A model generated the notes under the pieces. That model saw only the letters and a program-made list of their open reading frames with translations, was not told the origin of the DNA and did not search any database. The position numbers were made by a program, and so were the translations under genes. Positions 1 to 8,216 of a stretch of DNA of 64,000 nucleotides are shown here, one piece after another. Each line of letters begins with the position of its first letter. The stretch's first letter is position 1. Source of the stretch: Kalaharituber pfeilii (taxonomy: Eukaryota; Ascomycota; Pezizomycetes; Pezizales; Pezizaceae); NCBI GenBank assembly GCA_015179045.1, contig WHUZ01000003.1, positions 992,001-1,056,000 on the forward strand, in the 5' to 3' direction.

Positions 1-124
1 GGGACTCTTTGAAGTCAATATAGCTACATGTGCGTATTGTATTAGTAAGGCCGGTAAAGTACTAACTTAACTATAGCAAATTAGCAGGAGGATTAACTTG
101 ACTACTACATACGTTTATTGATGA

Positions 125-128
<4 letters not shown>

Positions 129-173
<45 letters not shown>

Positions 174-207
174 CATTAATCGCATGCCGCCATATGGGCT
201 ATGGCGA
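129..207 (-). mobile_element. Ultra-short LINE 3' end insertion
   Basis: Read on the minus strand this is the conserved LINE 3' tail found elsewhere in the window (core TCGCCATAGCCC, then GGCGGCATGCGA, then TAATGATT) followed by a poly(A) run, seen here as a T run. It is flanked by a 15-bp direct repeat with one mismatch, TTTATTGATGAGTAT at 114-128 and TTTATCGATGAGTAT at 208-222. That is the expected signature of target-primed reverse transcription that copied only about 35 bp of element plus tail. Confidence 0.85.
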
Positions 208-222
208 TTTATCGATGAGTAT

Positions 223-600
223 ATAGGTGACCCTGACTTTCTTTACCTGTGTAGACAAGGTTCATTATACTCAAGGTCACCTGTAGTAGGCTAAGCCTAG
301 TCTCGTGAGCCTCTTACCAACAACCCTTCAAAGTACCAAGCCTTCTAACTTAGCTTTCATATTCCTCCACTAGTAGCTCCATCCACCTCTACTTCACTCC
401 TCTACTTTATCTGTTCCTTCACTCTATCCACTCGTCCACTCCATCCACTCATTCATGTCATCTACTCTTCTACTTCATCCACTTTTCCACTTCATCCACT
501 CCTCTAATTCATCAGCCTCATTGCTCTATCAGTTTTACTTCACAATCGTACCTACTATATTATAATTCTGCTTTGATAATATTTAGCGGTTCAGCCGCAA
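223..600. repeat. Pyrimidine-rich degenerate CTTCATCCACT-type repeat region
   Basis: From about 355 to 510 the sequence repeats imperfect units of the form CTCCACTTCATCCACT. It is low-complexity DNA with no supported gene. The rest of the interval shows nothing recognisable. Confidence 0.5.
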
Positions 601-703
601 GCTAATGGGAGGCTCGAGAGCAGTCACTAGAACCTCCGAGACGGGCTCGCCACAGCAGAGAGGGCAAGCCACTAGTGGGCGCCACCAAGCCACGTGAGAG
701 TCC

Positions 704-765
704 CTCTCTAGTTGATTTCCTGTTTGGGTGATTCCTCTCTAGTTGGTTTCCCATTCGGGTGATCC
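704..765. repeat. Two-copy ~31-bp tandem duplication
   Basis: The unit beginning CCTCTCTAGTTG and ending in GGGTGAT occurs twice in direct tandem, differing at a few positions. It lies in a GC-richer stretch (600-1020) where several overlapping short reading frames exist but none resembles a known protein. Confidence 0.6.
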
Positions 766-1166
766 TTTTTCTGGTCAGGCAGGTCAGGGAGGCTCGGTAT
801 ATAGAGGAGAGAGGGAGACGCTGGTACTCCCTCTCCAAGCCGCGAAATCACCCACCCACCGACCCCGTTACCTCAGCGACTCGGACCCCCGCGAGGGAGA
901 GACTGGGGGGGTCCTTCGGTTTGCCCCTACTTAGTCAGCAAGAGCACGATGGACTAAGCATGGGCATTAGGGGCTACAAACCCCTGAGCCGATTTCCGCA
1001 ACCTACAAAGCATGGATAGACACTTCCTCATTTGTTTCCTTATCTTTTCCGTCATTCTCTCATGTATTCCGCATAGCAATGATCATGTTTGTTCGAATCG
1101 AAGTAGCCGAGGACCATTAGCCAGCTCATTCTAATACTCGCAGCCCCACTCACACAATTTTACTTT

Positions 1167-1361
1167 GTTACGGGTTCACCGCAACCGTAGGGCGGGCGGT
1201 CCGTGGATGCGCATATGTGACGCATGGTGATATGCGACAGCCAACGGCGCCGCAGTCGAATGAGTGCTACATGAGCTACACAGAGGACTAGCGAGCATCG
1301 CTAGTCAAGTGTCTTTTTGACCTGGCGGACGGTAACTCTCTGCATTTACCAGATCCGTTAC
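1167..1361 (+). mobile_element. ~195-bp GTTAC-flanked repeat, copy 1
   Basis: This starts GTTACGGG and ends ATCCGTTAC, so GTTAC stands at both ends as a direct repeat. It matches, in opposite orientation, the repeat at 5849-6054 and the truncated copy at 6258-6395. Shared landmarks are a TCACCGCAACCGTAGG block, an ATATGCGACAG block, a TAGCGAGC...GCTAGTCAA inverted motif and GGTAACTCTCTGC. No coding capacity and no poly(A) are present, so it is a non-autonomous element of undetermined class. Confidence 0.65.
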
Positions 1362-1573
1362 ATACTTACTCTGGCAGTTGCTTAGTTTAATGCTCACAGC
1401 CTTGCTTATACAGTCTCGCTCGTGGTGGAGCTATTACGGTGGGCGGACTTGTAGGACTCAGTCGTGCACACGTTCATCAGGCTTCTTCTCATCTTTCCTC
1501 TTTTCCTTTTCTTTTTCATTTCTCTTTTTTCTTTACGCCTCATTATTCTTCCGTTATTCCTTCTGTAACTAAA
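1362..1573. other. Probable upstream part of a decayed LINE copy
   Basis: The later part (about 1480-1573) is a pyrimidine-rich stretch followed by GTAACTAAAACCTCGCCATAGCCC. The same arrangement precedes the LINE tails at 4 kb and 50.9 kb, so this is likely LINE 3' untranslated sequence. No reading frame is recognisable. Confidence 0.45.
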
Positions 1574-1642
1574 ACCTCGCCATAGCCCATTGGGCAGCAA
1601 GCGAGTAAGCAAGTTGCAAAAAAAAAAAAAAAAAAAAAAAAA
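1574..1642 (+). mobile_element. LINE 3' terminus with poly(A)
   Basis: CTCGCCATAGCCC is followed by a diverged GGCAGCAAGCGAGTAA core and an A run of over 20. It matches the tails at 4.0, 18.8, 48.3 and 50.9 kb. I did not find a convincing target-site duplication around it. Confidence 0.75.
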
Positions 1643-2340
1643 GTCTCGCTCACTTTGACGATCCCCCTCATAGCTCTCACTCACAAAATCCCACTCATTC
1701 TCATACTTATAACTCTACTCCTCATGACAACTTTACTCACACAATTCCACTCATTCAGATATTCACAATCTCGCTTACTCTGACAGTCTTATCACTTGAT
1801 CTCCTCTCCAAGAGGAGTTAATCACAAGTTAAATGTAGTACAGTACATGTATAATATCCTTTCTTAGCTATAAGTTATCACTCTTAATACTTTTAGACTT
1901 AATCTTATCTTCTTTTATAAAACGATAAATGTATGTACCCTTTCTCTTCTATAAAAGTTCCATCATGTCCAGCTAATTATCTTTCGCTTGTTTAGAAAAT
2001 CTTTATTATAATAATTATAACAGAGATGGAAATTATCTTGTAGTTGTATAATTAATTAGAGGTAGTCTAGTTCTATAAACTGTATACTTATAATTAATAA
2101 ATTTGGCAATAGTGTATTTTTTGATTCTAGTTTATATAATTGTAACAAGGATACAGTTAGAATAAGTATCAGTAGTATCAAGTACTACCAGTACTGGATA
2201 GGATACGATCTGCGGATAGGAAGCGACCAGGATGTTCAGCCTCAGGAGGCAGCCCTGTCCTCTCCAAATATTACTGTATCTCTTTCAATATTTGATACTA
2301 TTCATGTGCAATCACCTTCATATCATTGCTCGCATCAAGA
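1643..2340. other. Gene-free AT-rich spacer
   Basis: A degenerate CTCACTC-type pyrimidine-rich stretch (1645-1790) is followed by AT-rich sequence up to about 2170. Nothing coding is supported. Confidence 0.5.
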
Positions 2341-2359
2341 AGAAGCTACCTAAGGGCCT

Positions 2360-2555
2360 ATCTCGTGCTATATAGCATGGAAACATAAAATCCAGAAGAT
2401 AGTTTAGCAAAAGTAGCCGGGACCTCTCCGGGCAGGCTAGACTGGCCTGTGCGGTTGCAGGGGCGTTTATAGGGAACTGTATCGAGTCTGCAGGGGACTG
2501 GATGGTGTCTACAGGAGACTGCACAAACCTTCAGATCGCATGCCAGAATCAAAGT
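2360..2555 (-). repeat. Dispersed repeat, inverted arm 1
   Basis: Read on the minus strand this matches 4345-4510 on the plus strand. It has the same order of motifs: GATCTGAAGG, repeated CAGTCCCCTGCAGAC-type units of about 23 bp, then a CAGGCCAG...CTGCCCGGA...GAGGTCCCG block. The two arms flank the interrupted coding remnant at about 2640-4297. Confidence 0.65.
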
Positions 2556-3083
2556 GTATGTATGTCGTCTATAAAACCAATAGGAATGTCTGCTTCTTGG
2601 CTCATATCTCGCTCAAACCTGTACTAATCCATTACCCATGCAGCAGTATGGCTATAGCTCACTCTTCTGTTGCACAAATTGTGGAGACTACAATTGCATC
2701 CAAGTCACTACTTCATCGACAAACTCCTCTAACTGGAGAGCAGTTTGTATATGGTTTATTGAGAGCTCTACTACTGCATCTGCTACTTGGACTATGCGAG
2801 AATTTAATGATCTTACCGAAGACGAAAGCTCCCCAGAATCAATACCAGCTCTCATACTAGCACTAGCGCCTACAGTACGCGCCACCACTACCATTTTATG
2901 ACCCACTAGTTAATGCAGGCCGTGATCTCCTTTTAGGGTCACTTGTAGATGAACAAGCATTTCAGCAAACTCTGTCCTCCGAAGACTTAGAACGTTATGT
3001 GCTATTTACACTAGTGAATGGCAACGCAGCTCAGACAATAGTTTACCCGTGAGCAGCTGCCTAATCTTCCTCAAGGGTTCGCA

Positions 3084-4059
3084 CACAGAACACCTGCGTG
3101 GATCACTGGAATGGAAGAACCCGTTACCACTGGCAGTGCTAGCCCCACCAGACAACCAAGCGGAGAGCCCAGAGCGGGAGAGACACATCAAGGAGGAAGA
3201 AGACCAGGGCTGGAAGACAACCTATACCGACGGCAGTCGAATCGACAGACAGACAGGTATAGGCCTGTGGAAGTCAACCCCGACATCCTATTACCTGGGG
3301 AAAAGAACCACAGTAAACGACGCAGAGCTCATAGCATTCGCAAAGGCACTGAACGACGGGGAGGAGGAGATACTAATCCTCACGGACTCACAGGCAGCCA
3401 TAAAAGGGATCACTCGCATAGCCGAGGGTCGACCAACCCCAGGGGGCAGCACACCTGGTCAGGAAGGCCTGGGAGGAAAGGACGCGCCGGGGAGGGCTGG
3501 ACATCGCCGTAATGTGGGTAAAGGCCTACATGGGCGTAAAAGGCAATGAAAGAGCCGATCGAGCAGCTAAGATAGGTGCCCTACTCCAGTACCAGACGGA
3601 AACAATCACAGAAGCCGGACTACGCATGAAGGTCAGGGCCTCCGAGCCGAAGAGAGAAGTGCCGATGGTGTGGAGAAGAAGAGACGGCAACACACATTTG
3701 GGAGAGATTCAGGGTATGGAAACGGAAGTGGCCAGGAGGGCAGGCGGAGGCGAGAGTATCCAAGGAAAAAGAAGGCGAGGGGGGGACCCTCTGGTGGACA
3801 TGCTGACATGGGCTAAAACATCATGACGCAGGCAGTTTCAGGAGCGTGGACATGACGAGGAATAGTACAAAATTCATCACCATATTTCTTTCCCTTGACT
3901 ACCTATTTCTTATGACAAAAGCATGACGAGGATCAGTTCAGGGTCATCACTATAGTTCCTTTCCCTTTCTATCAATTCCTGTTCTTTATTCCCTATGTAC
4001 TTAACCTCGCCATAGCCCACAGGGGCGGCATGCCAGTAATGATGTAAAAAAAAAAAGAA
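3084..4059 (+). mobile_element. 5'-truncated LINE (RNase H part to poly(A))
   Basis: The copy is bounded by an 11-bp exact direct repeat, AAGGGTTCGCA, at 3073-3083 and 4060-4070. It contains the RNase H region of a LINE polyprotein and ends with the family 3' tail (CTCGCCATAGCCCACAGGGGCGGCATGCCAGTAATGATG) and an A-rich run. There is no reverse transcriptase domain, so most of the 5' side was lost at insertion. Confidence 0.85.
3112..3829 (+). pseudogene. LINE RNase H domain fragment (frameshifted)
   Basis: The first frame carries the RNase H core in order: YTDGS with the first catalytic Asp, a TTVNDAELIAFAKAL segment with the Glu, then ILTDSQAAI with the second Asp. A frameshift near 3450-3510 moves the last motif, GVKGNERADRAAKIG (the NERAD Asp), into another frame that runs to the TGA at about 3826. 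RNase H downstream of a reverse transcriptase is known from I/Tad1-type LINEs, and fungal Tad1-like elements are the likely source. The fragment cannot make a functional protein as it stands. Confidence 0.8.
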
Positions 4060-4344
4060 AAGGGTTCGCATCTGCTGTTGCTGAACCTTCTTTAAGGTGG
4101 AAAAAAACAAACGGTCCGGCAAGGCAGCGGGCATTAACTGGTGTGGAGCTTGCAGAACGTCAGGCAAACCAGTGGGCCCAGGCCAGAAATGATATCATAG
4201 TCAATGAATTATCACAGGAGATGCAAGATGTAATTCTGGTGCAGGCCCGATATATGCCCTCAACTGCTCTATTTGAACCTCCTAGATCTTGCATGTAGAT
4301 AACTTGATAAATTGAATAGCATACCTCGCTTCTCACGCGTATAC

Positions 4345-4510
4345 ATTAACCTAGTATGCTATCTGAAGACCTGTGCAATCCCCTGTAGACACCGTACAGT
4401 CCCCTGCAGACACGAGACAGTTCCCTGTAGATATCCCTGCAATTGGGCAGGCCAGGCTGGCCTGCCCGGACCCGGAGAGGTCCCGAAAAGTAGCAGGCTA
4501 TTTTGATACC
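4345..4510 (+). repeat. Dispersed repeat, inverted arm 2
   Basis: This is the counterpart of 2360-2555 in the opposite orientation, with three to four imperfect CAGTCCCCTGTAGACAC-type units of about 23 bp. It lies immediately upstream of the pogo transposase remnant, replacing the expected N-terminus of that protein. Confidence 0.65.
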
Positions 4511-6257
4511 AATTCGACTACCCTGAACCGTCGACTACGAGGGGTACAGAAGGGCTGTGTAGAGGCTCATGAGAAGCAGCAGCTTCTCACTAAAAGTGAG
4601 GAAAATACACTCATCTCTTGGACAACTATCATGAGTGACCTGGGCTTTCTAGTGCATCTCCAGATATTATGCGCAATGGCTGTTCTGATCCTCCGTGCGT
4701 GGCAAAGCAACAAATTACCAGGCCCTCGCTGGCACCAGCAGTTGCTCACTCGCCACCCCACAATCAATGCCAAATAATATGTTCAATACCCTGAGAGAAT
4801 ATGGGCATGGGATGTGGTAGCTCAATGTACATTTTACATAAGACATTGCGTAATACTATTCAATGTTGCCATATTACTCCTAACAATCTTTGGAATTGTG
4901 ATGAGAAAGGAATTGTCATGGGAAATACCCATAAAAATCTTCGCAAGTCAATTGTGCATGCCAGATCTGGTCATAAGATCGCAGTCACTGATGGAAGTCA
5001 AGAGTTTTTGTCATGATGCTTGAGACTATGAATGCTGCAGGTAGGGTTATACCACCATTTATTGTATGGCAGGCGAAAAGTCATTGGCATAGCTACTATG
5101 GTGAGAATGATTCACATAAGTGGCCAGCAAGCTTTGGTTACTCTAAGAGCGGTTATATGAATGATAGCCTGGGCCTTGAATATATGAAGTATCACTTCGA
5201 GGTGCATACACGCCCTGGTACTGCATCCTCCGAGCCGCTAGCAGCAACCTCCAAACTAGCAACAACCCCCCCAGCACCCACTCGAATTACCAGTAGTGTC
5301 GGCACCCCCAACCTACCCAGTGTTAAACGTGTACCTAGCAATTCTGGCAATTCTACTATGCTCTGGCGGCTTTTCATTGTCGATGGGCATAGCTACCATG
5401 TTGCTTGGGAAGTAGTTGAATATACATTAGACCAACGGGTTAAAATGATATGCTTACCATCACACTCAACTCATATTATGCAACCTCTAGATGCAGGTTG
5501 CTTCTCACCTCTATCAACATAGTACCATCAAGCTTTGACAGACTGGATCTATTGCAAGCCAAAGGATATATTGCGCAAGCTAGGGTTCTAGGAACTACTA
5601 TGCATAGCACATGACAAGACTTTTACTCCAGAAGTCGTCAAAGGTGCCTAGCGAGGTAGTGGTTGCTGGCCAGTGGATGAGGCTCAGGTGGTGCCAGTAG
5701 AAGAGGTTGCTACCGATACTGCTATGCCGCCGGCAGTAGTGAATACTCCGGCAAAAGAGAAGGTATCCCGAGCTGCTGTGGATGAGGCGATTCTGACACC
5801 ATGTACCCGTACCGCTGTCATGACGCATACCGAGCATCTTGAGGAACTGTAACGGAGGTGGTAAACGCAGAGAGTTACCGTCCACCAAGCCAAAAAAGAC
5901 ACTTTGACTAGCAATGAGCTCGCTAGTTCCTGCATAGCTTATATAGCACTCATTTATACGACTGTGACCCCTTTGCTGTCGCATATCGCCTGCGCCGCAT
6001 ACGCGCGCGTACATCCACCGACCGTCCCACCTACGGTTGCGGTGACCCCGTAACAGGAACAACTTGTCAAGGACCGTACTATACAGCCCAATGCTACTAC
6101 TTTAAGTATATTGCGGAGTAAGAAGATGCTTTAGGTTGCTGGTCCTCATGGTCTGCAGTATATCAAGCCTTGCACCGGAGGTCGAGTTCTAGATTGAGAA
6201 TATATTGTAGCGGCACAGCAGGCAGCCTACAAGAAGGCTGCAGAGGAGGTGGCAGCT
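4505..6257 (+). pseudogene. Decayed pogo/Fot1-type transposase
   Basis: Fragments in several frames are collinear with a pogo-type transposase. They run from a CENP-B-like DNA-binding region (TNSTTLNRRLRGVQKG, 4510-4770), through NLWNCDEKGI with the first Asp (4885-5010) and a PFIVWQ segment (5013 on), to FIVDGHSYHVAWEVVEY with the second Asp, then CLPSHSTHIMQPLDAGCFSPL (to 5522). A lysine/alanine-rich C-terminal part continues after a foreign insertion (5849-6054), with peptide QLVKDRTIQPNATTLS and then AAYKKAAEEVAA up to 6257. Multiple frameshifts and stops make it a pseudogene. The better-preserved relative at 40.5-42.8 kb shares the layout. Confidence 0.8.
5849..6054 (-). mobile_element. 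~206-bp GTTAC-flanked repeat, copy 2
   Basis: This is the same repeat as at 1167-1361, in reverse orientation, with GTAAC at both ends. It sits inside the pogo transposase remnant. Treating one GTAAC as a 5-bp target duplication restores the flanking transposase reading phase (EEL before, QEQLVKDR after). Confidence 0.75.
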
Positions 6258-6395
6258 GTAACGGAGGTGGTAAACGCAGAGAGTTACCGTCCGCCAGGCC
6301 AAATAGTGACTTGACTAGCGATGCTCGTTAGTCCTCTGCATAGCTCATATAGCACTTATTTACGCGACTGCGACGCCTTTGCTGTCGCATATCGC
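6258..6395 (-). mobile_element. GTTAC-flanked repeat, copy 3 (truncated)
   Basis: It begins with GTAACGGAGGTGGTAAACGCAG, like copy 2, and follows it through GTTACCGTCCGCCAGGCC and the ATATCGC block. It then stops, lacking about 65 bp of the far end. It is inserted in the C-terminal part of the same pogo transposase remnant. Confidence 0.7.
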
Positions 6396-6589
6396 AAGTA
6401 CTATAGAGGAAAAAGAATATCCAATTTAGATAGTAATTATCTAATAGTACCGGTAGCTTAGTGTTAAATATCAGTGCAATATTAGCAAATAGTATCTAAG
6501 TAGTTTGATTGCAGCAATGTAGTTGAACAGTTAGTACTAGGTCTTTATACCTCTTGATAGTACTTAGTATCTATTTAGATATAAAAACA

Positions 6590-7440
6590 AGTTAGATTCT
6601 ATTATACTATATCTGCAGTATTAAGTATAGTAGTTTAAAGTAATAATAACTTTATATTTATTTTACTTTCTACTATTAATTATAAAATAATTTATTCTTA
6701 AATATACTAGTACTTTAAATCTTAATTAATACTATAATATTTTTCTACTATAGGCTAGTAGCTTATATATAAGATTATATAATAAAAAAAAATAAAAAAA
6801 AAAAACTATAATATTAAAAAACTTTGTTTTACTTAAACTTATAGAATTTATATTAAAAGTAAACTTATTACGGAATACTATAATTTTACTAAATTTATAA
6901 GTTTAAAATTAAATTTTATTAACTTTATTTAAATTATAATACTTTTATTATATAATATTATAGACTTAAAAAGTAATAATATTTATAAATATTATTATAT
7001 TTAAAATTTACTAATATTTAGTAAATATTTAATTATAATTAATATAAAAAAGTAAAAATATAAGTATTTAACTTAATTATAAAATAATTAATTAAATATT
7101 AATTTATATATAATAAATATAAAATCAAACTCTTTTTATTCTCTATTATAATTATAATAAAAGATAAAACTATTAAAATAAAAATATAATATAAATTAAT
7201 AGCTTTATTTTATAATAAATTAGTATTATTATTATTAATATTATATAAATAGTTAGCCTATTATATACTTTCTTATAAATAATTCTTATAAATAATATTT
7301 TTATTTCTTAATATAATTCTATTAAAAGTAGAATAAGATAAGATATTAAAATTAAAGAAATATATAAATAAATAAATAATAAATAAATAAAAGTAGTAAT
7401 TAAGAATACTAGTTGATATACTACACTACTAATAATCAAG
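6590..7440. other. Extreme A+T block
   Basis: About 850 bp is almost entirely A and T, with homopolymer runs, TAATA/TTATA motifs and essentially no G or C outside scattered positions. The edges toward ordinary composition are abrupt. It contains no reading frame of note. Repeat-induced point mutation of an old element is a reasonable explanation, but I see no intact relative in the window to prove it. Confidence 0.7.
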
Positions 7441-7907
7441 TACGACTAGAGTCTATTCATATGAACTCGAACTATGTAATATATAATGAAGGACTTCTAA
7501 ACTATTTATAAGATTAAGAGCCTACATAAGCTTGGAATGAGATACAGGATAAATATTGAATTATTAATATCATGGACGAGCGCGCTATACTACCAAGGGA
7601 TACGTTCTAGCGAGTTCCAGGATTCGGGTCCGTTCAGGGTAGCACGGTTCAAGGCTAGATGGATCAGTTGATTGACAAAACAACAGATAAGGAAGGAAAG
7701 AACTATCTACAAGACGGCCCTTATATACATGATGGGCCCTTCGGCCAAGAAGCAGAGGCAAGGCGGCGAGTGCAGAATTTTCACAACGAACGGACGATCA
7801 GTAACCGGCTTTTACCTTAATGGTTCGGCGGCCGGCCGGCAGCCGTTGCATTACCCTGAGTGCGGCGATACAGGCGCCGGGTCGTGATAGTCTCACTTGC
7901 TCAGAAA
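7441..7907. other. Gene-free spacer after the AT block
   Basis: Composition returns to normal. A short reading frame of 71 codons exists at 7672-7887 but resembles nothing known. Confidence 0.4.
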
Positions 7908-7997
7908 CAGTGACCCATCAAAGTCTTGGGGATTAGGCTTGCATGATATACTTACCCCAATATTGCCTAATCCCCAAGACTTTTTTTCGGGTTACTG
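7908..7997. mobile_element. 90-bp hairpin MITE, copy 1
   Basis: It starts CAGTGACCCATC and ends GGGTTACTG followed by TA. The arms AAGTCTTGGGGATTAGGC and GCCTAATCCCCAAGACTT pair almost perfectly around a short loop, so nearly the whole element can fold into a hairpin. CAGT ends and a TA target are typical of pogo/Fot1-type elements. The second copy is at 37209-37296. Confidence 0.85.
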
Positions 7998-8184
7998 TAT
8001 CAAGGTGGCATAGAAGGTCATATCAGATAGTTTAGACCTAGTGTCAGTCTAAAAGGCCAAGGTGGGATACGATGTAAGAGGTGCAATTGGAACTCTACAA
8101 TTTGACTACATACTGTACCTACAAATATGCAGTGCAAAAAAATCAGCAACTTGAAGGTTCGTTTGCTACATTTTCATTGTGCAA

Positions 8185-8216
<32 letters not shown>

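Larger units (their letters stand above)
2640..4297 (+). pseudogene. Unidentified coding remnant split by a LINE insertion
   Basis: A decayed protein-like frame runs from about 2640, and is clearest at 2870-3050 (a peptide containing YDPLVNAGRDLLLG and SSEDLERYVLF). It is interrupted by a LINE and resumes at 4071. When the LINE and one copy of its duplication are ignored, the frame reads straight through the target site into a ~75-residue tail (containing TGVELAERQANQWAQ) ending in TAG at 4297. A frameshift near 3045 is also needed. I do not recognise the family. Its position between inverted repeat arms suggests it may itself belong to a larger element. Confidence 0.5.

Noticed and set aside
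1406..1684. 92-codon minus-strand frame with poly-Phe
   Set aside because: The Phe run is the LINE poly(A) tail read in reverse.
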